Origin: Dipteronia dyeriana | Lineage: Eukaryota; Streptophyta; Magnoliopsida; Sapindales; Sapindaceae | Direction: 5' to 3' | Length of the DNA stretch: 64,000 nucleotides | Assembly: GCA_032871835.1 (NCBI GenBank) | Contig: CM065299.1 | Location: 33,406,074-33,470,073, forward strand | Shown: piece by piece, positions 47,525 through 58,597 of the stretch | Layout of the letters: every line of letters begins with the position of its first letter | Numbering within the stretch: the first letter of the stretch is position 1 | Position numbers and translations under genes: made by a program | The notes under the pieces: model-generated | Told to the model about the DNA's origin: nothing | Database searches by the model: none | Seen by the model: the letters and a program-made list of their open reading frames with translations, nothing else

Positions 47525-50263
47525 CTAAGGTAGAGCCGAAGATTTAGAGCTCTTGCCGATACTTGGATCAGACACCATCTCATATTCACGAAGAAGACTT
47601 TCGTTCGAAGGCCAGATAATTGTGTCAACTAGATCATCCATCCACTCTCTATAGTCCTTTCCAAAGAGCGGTCCAATATCGGGCTCCGACCCGTCCACCT
47701 CAACTTCCTGACTGAAATAAAAATTTGAAAGAGAATGCTTGGATGGGACCTCCAAATGCATAGGATGAGGTTCTTTACCTTGGCTTTGACAATAGGTCCT
47801 CTAATCCCTCATCTGAGTTCGAAGAGACTCCAAGGATCGATCCATATGGCTTTTTATTGATAACTCACAATTGGCTCGAGCCTTGTCAGTTGCTTGGTTT
47901 TTTACCTTGAAGAACTCACCACTGAAACCAACCCCCGTTGGAACTCCCTAAGGAGTAAGGCATCATAAGCTGGATATCTTTTAAAGCGATCGACCCCTTG
48001 AACTTCAAGTTCCAGCCTGGCTTCAATCGTCAGAGTTTGAGGCTTAAGATCTTCAATTTTACCCTCATAAGATGACTTCATTTTTTTGGCCTCTTGCTCA
48101 GCCCGAAGCATTGACTCATAGGCAACAGAGAGCAAATCTTGTAAAGACTTAGCCTTCTCTTCTGCAGCAAAGGCCCTCTCCTCAGCCTCTATCTGTTTCG
48201 TTAAGTAGTGATCGACGAACTACTGAGCAGAAATCGTCTCTCTTTGACAGGTCACCTCAATTCAAGCACGGTTATCCTCACTCACTTTTAACTAAGCTTC
48301 TAGACGCCTTATCCGATCAGCTTGGTGTTGTTGCATCTAAATAGGCTCAGCAAACTCAACAAACACCTGCAGAGAAATAGGTTAGAGAAGATCGAATTAA
48401 GGTGCATTGATACGAAGTTCGGTTCAGAAGACTTATGAAGGTCGTACTGTTGAAAATATTTTAAAGGCTCTTCGTGGGGGAACCATTTCTGAAGCTGGCT
48501 CCAACGATCATCACCAATAAAAGCACGATCGGAGGACATGGCCTTCAACATATCCTAAGGGGGAAGGGCTCATAGACCGTTCCGAGAACCCAGCTTCTGT
48601 GGCTTCAACTTCGGGGGGCAAGAAGTTCTCTACGTTCAAACTCTCTTGAGGATTCTCCCCTCCTCCCAAAAACTTCTCCATTTGAGTACTCAAGGAATCC
48701 CTAGCAACGACATCTTTGTCGCTCGACTTTATAAATGACACTACTCTTAGAACTTTTGGAGGAGGTCAAGCAGGAGAACGAGTTGCTTTCCTTTTTTTTT
48801 AGCCCGAGTATAGCGGAAACCTAGATCAGCTGAAGAATCTTCCTAGTCTTCCATTATATCTTGAAAAGGCTCAAAAAAACCAGAAGAGAAGGATCAACTT
48901 GTTTAGTAAAGGGTTCCCTAACTCCTTCCTTTCCACTAGCGACAAACTGCTCAGCTGGCACCCCATCGGCGGGGGAATTAGGCCCCTCAAACGCTACGCC
49001 AACAGGATGCCCTTCTTGCCTGCCCTTATCCCTAGGCAGTCTCTAGTTATTTTCAGGTCTAATGAGACCACTCAAGCCGCTGGATTCCCCCACACTCGGC
49101 TGGACAACCTCCTCAGAGGTATACTCAAAAACTTATTCATCTGCTTCCTCAGAATTCTCATCTGATTCATCATCAAGCGAAGCAATCCCCTCTCCCCTTT
49201 TGACGAGAAGCCTCTTTACGACCTGCCTGAATAATTGCCTTTATCTGGCAAGCCTGGGCATCACAGACGATGTCCATATCATACACTGAATTTGAAAGTT
49301 ATAAGGAGTTAAAAGGAATAAAATGGTAAAAGCGACAATAAGAACAGGAAAGCTCACTTACATTGTCTACGACGAGCAGAAATCTGAGCAAAGAAGTCAA
49401 GATCCATCATTTTCTTCTTATAAAAAAGGTAAGACCTGTTTTTTTCTTCAAAGTACGCACAGCTGCCCGAGTAAGGTTAGACAACTCAACACCAGTGAAA
49501 ACGAGCGGTGTTTTGTTCCAGTGATTGGGAGAGCAAAAGTAATGAGGAGCCTTCAGTACTTCCCGAGCTTCACTGAGTGAAAGCTTGACCTGGTTTCCCC
49601 AGTTCCCTCCTATGAAAAACTAACTGTTTTTCCAGCACTTGTTTGAAGTAGGAAAACCTCAGATAAAACCCTTTTTCTTGACGTTCATAGAAGTTTCAAC
49701 TCCCCGACTCACCTTCACTCCCTTGAGAATCCAATTATCTTGGTGGTTGGACAAAAGAAAATAAGTCCCAGTCTGACCAGATTGCCTATAAGTATAAAAA
49801 AGCCTTATTTCACGAGGAGAAGGTGGCGGCAACTTCATCTGGCTCCACATATGCCACATGCACATCAGAATCATATAGCTGTTCGGGGTAAGCTGGGCTA
49901 GAGCAATCCCCACCTCGGTAAGGAACCAGGAAATGAAAGGTTGAAGGGGAATAGTCACCCCGAAGCTAAGCATAGATCCGTAAATTGCCACCATACTAGG
50001 AGGAAGGTTAACGCGGCCCTATTACCAGCATGTATCATTAAGACGGATTTGTCAATATCAAATCGAGCACGATATTCCTTGATCTCTGTACCCTCGACCA
50101 TGTTCGGTTCAGCATCATATGCACTCGGGCGATCAAGAGAAAATAGAATCAGAGAGACACAGTGTTCTACTTCAATATCGTTCTCACTTACTACTTGCCT
50201 CTCAATCTGAACATCGCTTGAACCTTGTTTGTGAACAACGTGACTACTTTGACGCTTCACCAT
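47525..50263 (-). pseudogene. Element D antisense ORF with Transposase_28-like domain, decayed
   Basis: A broken reading frame opposite to pol, from ATG at 50263 down to a stop at 47525. The N-terminal part (50263-49659) contains FDIDKSVLMIHAGN, FGVTIPLQPFISWFLTEVG and QLTPNSYMILMCMWHMW, then FYTYRQSGQTGTYFL. This matches the plant 'putative gypsy type transposon' domain (Pfam Transposase_28), known from antisense ORFs of Tat elements such as Grande and RIRE2. The C-terminal third (48135-47902) is a charged, Ala/Glu-rich probable coiled coil (AEQEAKKMKSSYEGKIEDL). Stops and frame changes separate the pieces. Its role is unknown; regulation of the element is only a suggestion. The position between pol and 3' LTR is typical. 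Confidence 0.75.
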
Positions 50264-51068
50264 CGTAGATCATAAAGAAACCCTGTGACGATCAGAAATG
50301 GAAGAATCAGAACTGGAGAAAGACACAGAGCTAGGACTAGAAAGAACACCAGGGTAAATCCCAGAAACGTCAACATTCAAAAAATAAGGTTGGTCAGTGG
50401 GTGATTCCCCTAAGAATTTATAAATGCATGAGACTAAATAAGTATCACCACGCTCAAGCGCATCAAAAGCCTTAACAAAAAGACGGTGTCATGTAATAGG
50501 ATCCATGGAAACTGACCTTTAAAACAGACGCGGGAAACTGGAAAAGGCTCAAATGAAGAGCAGAAAACAGATCTATGCGTAAAAACAGGAAGATAGAAGC
50601 GAGCCTGATTTTTTCTTTTCGTAATGATAGAGATGAAATAGATCTAGTTAATTTAAATAAGCCACTTGATGATTAAAGCACGAAACCCTAGGATTTGGAA
50701 AGGCAAGAAGATTAAAAAAAAGGGGTGTTCGATGACATAAGCGGCGTATCGATAATCAGCTGGTCATATCTCATAAATGCCAACAGATATAACAAATGAT
50801 AGAAAGACACATGTCGTGAAGAAAACAGATCAAGCCGACAGAATTTTAGAATGTCACAATCATAGGGATTTGGCATGAAGAGACAAATTGCACATACATG
50901 GTTGCCATTAAGACACGTCATTAATGCTACGAATTGATTTAAGGATTATAATTCCTACTTTAATGAGTCATTAATGAAGGAAATAACAAAAAGCTAGACG
51001 GAGATTCAACGATTAAAATACTTTTACGAAAATAAAGTCTACTCGGCAAAAGTATTTTAAGGTGGTAT
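50264..51068 (+). other. Element D 3' end and polypurine tract
   Basis: Non-coding on the plus strand. Because the antisense ORF starts at 50263, this interval is also its upstream region and could hold its promoter. The bases before the LTR (attttaaggtggtat) are the likely polypurine tract. Confidence 0.55.
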
Positions 51069-51940
51069 TGTTATATGTATATTTTATTAAATATACACAT
51101 CACTGACAGATAAGGCAGCCTCCCCAAAAGATTGCCAAAAAACATTCAAACTGACAACTGAAGAACACCATCGGTGGTAGCACCAAGACACGAGAACCCG
51201 AGTAAAGCCGAATATGAATATTCTGCACATTCAGCTTTAATCGGGGACAACAAGAGAAGCCTGAGTGAAGAAGTTGTCAAGAAATATGTGATCCATATAA
51301 GTAAATAAGCCTGGAGAAGGGATCTAGAATTACGCTCCAAACGGAATCATCCTTACACCATTCCCCCGTATCAAAGGATGAAAGAATTTAAAAGCTTCCA
51401 GAAGGATAAACATCTAGCGGAAAACAAGTCCAAATCAAGCAAGAACTCTACTCTTCTAGAAGATTGCACACCGATTAGGAAATAAGTCCTAAACGGACTG
51501 TGCAACTAGAATCCCACAAAGATTCAGACTCGATCCACAAGATCTCAGAAACAGGAAAGAAGACAAAGAAGACTTCAACAAGCAACCAATTCCAATCAAA
51601 CACTATCACCTTTCCTTATATGTAATGAAGATTGGGGTTCTATATACATATAAATAGACTCATAATCTTACTGTAAATGAGAGAGAATAGAATGAATATA
51701 AAGTAATCAATGAAAAAGAGAGGCAGGAAGAGAGATCAAGTGGTGTAATTATTTATTTAATAGTGGATTTCGCTTGGTTGTGCTTACAACCACCTATGGA
51801 TGTTTCTCCGGTCACCAGAATTTTACTACGTATACTCGTGTCGTAAACATATCAATTGCATTCTCTTTCTCTTTCTCTTTTAATAGGTCATAATCGAACT
51901 AAACGTTGTTGACTTTCTTACCCATCAAGAAATTGACGTT

Positions 51941-51944
<4 letters not shown>
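51069..51944 (+). repeat. Element D 3' LTR (876 bp)
   Basis: Starts TGTTATATGTATATTTTATT and ends gacgttaaca, followed by the ATATA duplication. It is uninterrupted, so it gives the reference for where element C entered the 5' copy. A TATA-like tataaatag lies near 51650. Confidence 0.9.
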
Positions 51945-51995
<51 letters not shown>

Positions 51996-52008
51996 ATATA
52001 TATATAAT
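51945..52008. repeat. (TA)n microsatellite, insertion target of element D
   Basis: A run of alternating A and T directly after the LTR; the left flank of element D (about 30875-30903) is also TA-rich. It holds the right ATATA duplication. Confidence 0.9.
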
Positions 52009-52600
52009 ATTCATGTACATTATATATTGTCATTTCCTAATGGGATGCATGTGTTATAAAAATGTGAAAATTGTTTTAGATAGAATAATTTATTTTATTT
52101 ACCTATTATAACTTAAAATCAAAAGTTAACAAAACAAAATTTAAAATGAAACATCGCATTTGAAGAAATATATTATTTGAATTTTAAATAAATTATACGA
52201 CAAGATACAAAACATTACACCTGTTACATAATTTTTAAAAATATATATAATTTTAAATTTGTTTTATATATAATATTTCATTGTTTTAATTACACAATTT
52301 ATATTCACTTCATTTTATTCCAATTGTTATATTAAATAATTCAATTTCGTCATTAATAGCCGATTTTCATAATTCGTAGAATCCATTTATAACATGGTAT
52401 ATATCTTTTAGTACTTTATCTATTTTTTGTCATAATTTAGTGAAATATAAATACATTTTGTTCTTTAAAGTAAGTTGTAAAATTACACATAATATCACTA
52501 TTTCTAACATTTTAGAATTAAGTCATTTGTAAGTTTAAATAATTATCCATGCATAAATTTTATAATATATTTCATTTTTTTGGTTGTTCATTACTGAATT
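52009..52600. other. Unassigned, very AT-rich sequence
   Basis: No ORF, repeat pair or RNA gene recognised. Possibly original host DNA between two elements. Confidence 0.4.
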
Positions 52601-52637
52601 TAGAGACGGATGTAAGGGAGGGTCCATAGAGGCCATG

Positions 52638-52663
<26 letters not shown>
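52638..52663. repeat. Poly-C tract (C26)
   Basis: Uninterrupted C run following gaggccatg near the left end of the hAT. Such runs are also prone to sequencing and assembly error. Confidence 0.95.
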
Positions 52664-52668
<5 letters not shown>

Positions 52669-52702
52669 AAAACTCTATTACATATAAATTAAAAAATAAA
52701 CT

Positions 52703-52758
<56 letters not shown>

Positions 52759-53451
52759 CATAAAAGTATGTTAAATGTATACAATAGATGATAACATTAT
52801 TTTGTTTTTTATAATATTTAATAATATAAATTAACTAATATTTTTGTTTCTATAATTTTATTGATCATGAAAATAGAAAATAAAACTAGTCCATTTTAAT
52901 ATTTTAATTTCCTATCATTTCATATAGCATTACCTAATCTAGTATGTATTATATTATAATATATTTTAAAAAAAATTCTTTAATACAATCTAAGTAAATA
53001 TTGAACTTTTATAGTGACTACATATATTATTTATTTTGCTAGGTTAATTAATAATATGATTTTGATAAATTTATTTTATTAGCTTATTATTTAAATTTTA
53101 TTCAAAATTAATATAAGTTAATTTGGTTTGACATGAATATTATAAAATTAAATTACAAGTATGCAGATAATTGTATTAAATATATCAATGGTATAATGAT
53201 ATTTTAATTAAGCTACTTAAATTTATATTTTATAAGCCAAGAATTATTAAAATGTTATTTTCAGTTATACATACCGTTAAGAATAGGCTCAGGTTTTGTA
53301 ATAAAATAAAAGACGTTATCACATTCTCTTTAATTATGTAATTGAAATAAAAATTATGAAGAAAATTAGATTGATTTGGTTATAAATAATTTTCAATATA
53401 TAAACTAGACATGTTACATTTTACTTGGTTACTGTTTATCAGATGCGGGAT

Positions 53452-54042
53452 TAGGGATGGCAGCGAGTCGGATTCGGGTGAGTTTTGTAGAATCCAAACC
53501 GCACCTGTGAAAATTTTCCTCACTCACGTCAGTCCGCGAACCTGTTTACCTACCCGCGTAGGTAAACGGGTTCGCGGGCGGGTGTGAACCCGCGGGTTAT
53601 GGCTAAACCCATACCCTCACCCGCGAACCCGCGAAATAATACGAGTTCACGGGTGGATGTTTCACCCGTAGGATACCCACAAACCCGCGAACCAGCGATG
53701 TGTCATTATAAATTTCCACATGTAATCACCTATTTGATACTTAATTAAATGATCTCTAATTCCCTACTTAATATATTACAAAACAATAATAACCATAAAA
53801 ATAAAACGATCAAATATAATTCAAATGTCTATGTATGTTTATATACAAGTAATTTATTTATGCGGGTTCACGGGTCCAACCCGTGGGTTCATTTTTCCAA
53901 CCCCTACCCACCCGCGAACCCACTGGGTCTTACATTAAACGGGTTCGCGGGTTTACAGGTCTTAAATTCACCATCTACACTCGACCCTATAGGGTCAGGT
54001 TCGGATGGATGCCCATGGGTGCAGGTCAAACTGTCATCTCTA
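53452..54042. mobile_element. hAT MITE (591 bp) with cgcgggt-rich ends
   Basis: The left end tagggatggcag and the inverted right end tagagatgacag fit the TAGRGATG hAT terminus. Flanking 8-mers tgcgggat (53444-53451) and tacgtgat (54043-54050) agree at 6 of 8. Both halves carry repeated cgggttcgcggg/cccgcgaaccc motifs in both orientations, as in subterminal transposase-binding arrays. The centre is AT-rich, and an incidental 119-codon frame crosses the right half. Confidence 0.75.
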
Positions 54043-54197
54043 TACGTGATTCCATATTTTTTTTCTTATACGGGATTCCTACTGATAATATTTGAACTAC
54101 AATATTAATTTTTGCCCTGCCATAACCCCCCCCCCCCCCCTGCCATAACCCCCCCCCCCCAACAAACCAAAACTATGGTTTCGCCTCTGACTAAATT

Positions 54198-54639
54198 GGT
54201 ATCATTTTACTATTAACAAATTAAACAAATGTTTTCATCAAGAACCTTATAAAAAGTTTGTATTCTTAATCAATGGTTTACATATCTTTCGTTGACTTCA
54301 ATAAATCTGAGAAAATCACAATTTTTTTCTAAATTTATTATAAAGGTTTGTGAGTTATTAATTAAACATTAAAATATATTAACCAAACAAAAATAAATAA
54401 ATCAAACCAGTGATGGCTAAAAATACTAATTTTACTTTAGTGTTAAAACTCTTTATAGTATATATATATAATTCAAGTCAAGGTGTACTGATATAAATTC
54501 ATCAGTGTGTTGGATGTAAATCATTAGATTTACATACTTTGACTAAAAGTTTATGTACTTATCAAAACTTCTCCATAATCAATGGTCCACATACAACACA
54601 TTGATATAAGTTATATTAGTACGTACCGAGGAGAAAATG

Positions 54640-54641
<2 letters not shown>
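54198..54641. other. Unassigned AT-rich sequence
   Basis: No feature recognised between the hAT and the microsatellite next to element F. Confidence 0.4.
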
Positions 54642-54715
<74 letters not shown>

Positions 54716-54729
54716 TGTGTTTGTGTGTG
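54642..54729. repeat. (AT)n(GT)n compound microsatellite
   Basis: About 40 bases of AT alternation pass into about 45 bases of mostly GT, directly against the LTR of element F. Confidence 0.95.
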
Positions 54730-55853
54730 TGTTAACGGAAAATTTGCTCAAGATGAGAAATTCCAACTAACACTCTCGAGACCACTACCACGGAGGTAGT
54801 GGACAGGGTCAGTACCTCATATATCTGACCTGTTAAGATAGAAACGAATACTTGAATGATAATGTGATAGCAAATGAGAGCTTCATTATTGATCACTCGT
54901 GGTGTACAGAAATCTCTCACATACACTCACAATCCCTTTAGGACATAGAGGGTAGCAACTTCGTATTTGTCGAATAGTAGATATAATTATGGTCGTATTC
55001 TGATCATAGAATTTAGGCCCGGTGTAATCCTCTTTCTTTTTACTCTATTTGTGCTTATCTTTTCTACATCATACTTGGACCTATTTATACATGCTCTAAG
55101 TAGGTTTAATCTCGTGAATCGCCAGCCATGATTTTATGAATCTGTTCCCTCCTTATCGAGCGGGATCATCTATTTAAAAGTCATTGACTTCGAGTAAGTT
55201 ACGGACTCAAGATTATAGTCGAAGTAGAAAAGTTTGTTTCCTCCTTAGAATCAAACTCTTGTCTTACATGTATACAGCATTTAATGTTCGTTATAATGTA
55301 GATATAATCTTGGGTGTATTCATGGCATGATTCTTCATAGAAGTCACTAGCTTTTTTGTAGAGCAAGGTAGATCCATGCTTTAGTTCTTGTCTTAGAAGC
55401 TTGGGACGGCCTTGCGGGCACTTACGGGAGGTATTGTAGATTAGGATTGATTCTTCTTTCATATCTAGGTAGGCTATGGGCATCCCTTCATGAATTAGCT
55501 ATAGGATAAACCTAATCCACTTAGAGGCTCTCTCTTCGTATCTGACAGAGCCAGCGGGCTTCCGGAGTTGTTGGCTTCTGGAGTTGTTGGCTGGCTTGTA
55601 GCTTAGGCTATAAGTTAAATCTGACCTCGGGAAGCCTTGACATGGAAAGAGCTCATTCTTGTTTATGTCGGGCTTCACTTAGAGTGCTTCTTGAGCTCGA
55701 TGATCTTTCCTCACTTTCACAGGGTGGTTTTGGAGCCCGACCCTAGGAATTGAGGTTTCAGGATAGGTGGTCTCGAGAAGCCCGAATTCCAATGTTTGCG
55801 TGAGGGCTCTACCTGATCGTGCATAGCTTCATCCTTGATTTTAGTAATAGTCA
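54730..55853 (-). repeat. Element F 3' LTR (1124 bp)
   Basis: On the plus strand it runs from tgttaacgg to gtaatagtca, i.e. TG...CA in the minus sense. A minus-strand purine tract (cagggaggaaaa) abuts it at 55854. It aligns with the E1 LTR at 10462 (cgagaccactacc, agtttgtttcctcctt and other blocks). Confidence 0.8.
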
Positions 55854-55865
55854 TTTTCCTCCCTG
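55854..55865 (-). other. Element F polypurine tract
   Basis: ttttcctccctg on the plus strand, i.e. cagggaggaaaa in the element sense, directly against the LTR start. Confidence 0.75.
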
Positions 55866-57096
55866 AAAACTAAAATATGAGACATTTTACCTCTTTTCGT
55901 TAAGAATTCTATTAGTCTAGGAAGTTGGAGGAAATCATGAGGATGCAGAAGTTTGAATCCATCTTCTTGTAGCTTGTTCTGAATGCCCGGAAAGGGGGGT
56001 GGGCATCTCATCTTTACTCACGCTTGATCATCATCATCATTTTTTTTACTAGTACTTTGTAGCCCGGAACCAGGGGTTGGGCTTCTGTTCGATTGTTGTA
56101 GCCTTACCGGGGAATAGGCTCCTCATTTCATTAATGAAAATTGACTGTAGATCTTGTTCAAATTTTGACTAGATTGGCATGTACTTGCTTTATTTCTGAT
56201 CTCTATCTAGGTGCAGCCTCTAAAACAACTTGACTTAACTTGGGAAAAGCAATAAGGTAGAAAAACTGCTTAAGTGTGAAAGTAGATAGCTAGCTCGAGC
56301 TTTCAACTCTCAACAGAAACTTGTAGCTCGGTGACTTTAGTAGATAGTCCCCTTGTGTGATTGTAGGCTAGTCCGCACCTGTCACAGTAAGCAACCACAT
56401 ATACACGGAGAATTAGCGACCAGTAATAACTAGGACATTGGAGTTTAAGTAAAAGAGCTTTCCATTCTCAAGCCCCTCTAGTGGGTTATAGCCCGAGTGA
56501 GGCATCAATGAGAGCTATCTAGCCCTCTCCTAGTCTGGAGATCGAGATGGCTATCGCGCTCTTAAACTCAAGTCCTGCTTGGGGGTTGTAGCCCGACCAA
56601 GGCATCAGAAGAGCTATCTAGCTATTTTCTGGTCTTGAGATCTGGATGGCAACTATGCTCTCACATCCTTCTAGGGGGTTGTAGCCCAACCAAGGAATCA
56701 TGAGGGCTATCTAGCTATTTCCTGATCTTTGAGATCTGGATGGAAACTATGCTCTTACACTCAGATCCTTCTTGGGGATTGTAGCCCGACCAAGGAACCA
56801 AGAGGGCTATCTAGCTACTTCATGGTCTCGAGATCTGGATGGCAGTTATGCTCTTACACTCACACCTTTCTTGGTGGGGGGGTAATGACCGGCCGAGGCA
56901 TCAGGGATAGCGAGGGGGCTTCCCCAGTTAATCTCTAGTCTTGGGAAGATAATGTCGAATTTTCCCACGTAGAACCAAATCACTGTAAACATAGTTTAAT
57001 ATGAAGAAAACAGGCTTTACTGATGAAAAAAAATGGAGTACATTATTGCTGGTGATTAAAAACTAGGCGGAGGTAGCCTGCTCATGAGTCCCCTAT
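55866..57096 (-). repeat. Element F 3' non-coding region with about 97 bp tandem repeat
   Basis: Between pol and the purine tract. The phrase gtagccc(g/a)a-c recurs near 56488, 56588, 56683, 56779 and 56886 (spacings 95-107 bp), each followed by gagggctatctagcta-tt and gagatctggatgg. That is about 4.5 copies. Open frames across it are by-products. Hypervariable tandem repeats in this position are a known trait of Tat-lineage elements. Confidence 0.8.
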
Positions 57097-58597
57097 TTAG
57101 GGGTAGAATTTTTTCAGGCGATCTGCATTCCAAGTATGACCGATGAGTCGGCCATTCATGTCCTCGAGCTTGTACTCCCCATCGTGGACCACCGTCTTTA
57201 CTAAGTAATGTCCCTCCCAGTTCGGCCTCATGACCTCATCTGACCTCTTTCTGGTATTCAATGTCACTTTCTGTAGAACTAGATCCCCTTCCTTAAAGTT
57301 TCGGGCTTTAACCCTTCTATTAAAGTATCTAGCAATCTTGCTCTGGTAAATTGCTACCTTCTCTGCTACCCGATCTTGTTTTTCTTCCAAGAGATCTAAG
57401 TTAGCTTGGAGCTTGTCCTCGTTGCTTCCCTGTTCAAAATGTTGAACTCTAAAGGAGGTCAGTTTGTGCTCAATGGGAAGTACCGATTCAACCCCGAAGG
57501 TGAGAGAATAAGGTGTTTCGCCAGTGGACATTCCCCTCATTGTGTGGTAAGCTCAGAGGACCTCGGGAAGCTCCTCAGCCCATCTACCCTTTTTCTGTTG
57601 ACACTTCTGTTTCAACGGCTTCTTAATAGTCTTATTACTAGATTTCACCAGCCCGTTGTTCAAGGGGTGGGCTACTAAAGCGAATCTAGATTTGATTCCT
57701 AAGTCCTCGCAAAAGTTCTTGAACCAACCGTTATCAAACTGCTTATTGAGGTCAGCTACAATGACAAGAGGGGTCCCGAACCTGGAAATTACATTATATT
57801 TTATGAACCTTGATGTATTTTCTTCTGATATCTATGAGAGTGGTCCGGCTTCGACCCATCTTGAGAAATAGTCAATCACCATGATAGCATGCTTGGCTTG
57901 ACCAGGAGCAGTTGGAAGCGGTCTGATCAAGTCGACTCCCTATCTAGCAAAGAGGTATGATGAGCTAATGGATGACAACCACTCCTACGGGAGGTGATTT
58001 AAGTTAGTGGTCTTCTGGCATGCTTCACACGACCGTACTATGTTCTGTGCATCTTGATGGATGGTTGGCCAATAGTATCCCATACGGAGTACTTGATAAG
58101 CCAGAGCTTCCCCACCAATGGGGTTCCCGTATTCCCCGGAGTGAATCTCTCTCAATGCCCAAATGGTATCATCGGGATGTAAACATCGAAGCAGAGGAAG
58201 AGATCTACCCTTCCTGTATAAGTACCCATCTACCAAGCAATATCGGACTGGGAGCCTCTTGATTCTCCTAGCTTGGTCAGGCTCCTCAGGAAGCCTTCCT
58301 TTCTAGAGGTAATCCATTATTAGGTCCATCCAGCATGGCTGCCGATCCAGGGTATAAGTCTTCTTACCTGCTACTACGCTGGGTAGGGGAATCACTTGGA
58401 GAGGGACTCCATGTGGTAAGGTCTTTCCACCATTCGCAACTATCTTGGCTAGGACATCAGCTCGACGATTCTGCTGTCGAGGTACCTGCTTAATTTTAAA
58501 TCCTTTAAATTTACTCTTAAGTTGTTGAACTAGCTTCAGGTAGGCAACCATGTTATCCCCTTTTGCCTGATAATCCCTAGAGACTTAGTTGACTATG
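57097..58597 (-). pseudogene. Element F archaeal-type RNase H end and integrase, decayed
   Basis: Minus strand, from 58597 down. First the tail of an archaeal-type RNase H (DNMVAYLKLVQQLKSKFKGF, then RRADVLAKIV), with a stop where Gln is expected in its first codons. Then the integrase HHCC domain (58236-57985: LREIHSGEYGNPIGGEAL, YYWPTIHQDA, CEACQK). In the catalytic core, VIDYFSRWVEA and a second Asp (IVADLNKQF) remain, but the Glu block reads NNGLVKSSNKTI, with Lys at the catalytic Glu. A clean 147-codon C-terminal frame (57540-57097) ends in KKFYP and stop, as in element D. Confidence 0.85.

Larger units (their letters stand above)
30904..51944 (+). mobile_element. Element D: Ty3/gypsy Tat-lineage retrotransposon, split by C and a solo LTR
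   Basis: D is bounded by ATATA duplications (30899-30903 and 51945-51949), consistent with insertion into a TA microsatellite. Its 5' LTR is split by element C; gag, protease, RT, RNase H, a second archaeal-type RNase H and integrase follow in plus orientation, then a non-coding stretch split by a copia solo LTR, an antisense ORF and the 3' LTR. Two RNase H domains are a mark of the Tat lineage. Without the nested insertions D is about 11.6 kb. Stops and frameshifts occur in every domain, so it is inactive. LTR copies differ at roughly one base in ten in the part I compared. Confidence 0.88.
52601..54189. mobile_element. hAT-type non-autonomous transposon with poly-C tracts
   Basis: The left terminus tagagacggatg and the inverted right terminus cagaggcgaaac fit the YAGAG start of a common plant hAT group. 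Flanking 8-mers actgaatt (52593-52600) and actaaatt (54190-54197) agree at 7 of 8, strong support for a hAT duplication. Close to the ends are long C runs (52638-52663; 54126-54140; 54149-54160). A TA microsatellite lies at 52709-52757 and a second hAT MITE at 53452-54042. No transposase was found. Confidence 0.75.

Noticed and set aside
53749..54108. 119-codon ORF
   Set aside because: It crosses the end of a hAT MITE and a TIR. No domain is seen and the frame is incidental.
56729..56938. 69-codon ORF with an internal peptide repeat (SGWxLCSYT)
   Set aside because: It follows the 97 bp DNA repeat in the non-coding 3' region of element F.
57406..58262. Plus-strand ORFs opposite the integrase of F
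   Set aside because: They are shadows of the minus-strand pol frame, which has clear integrase motifs.
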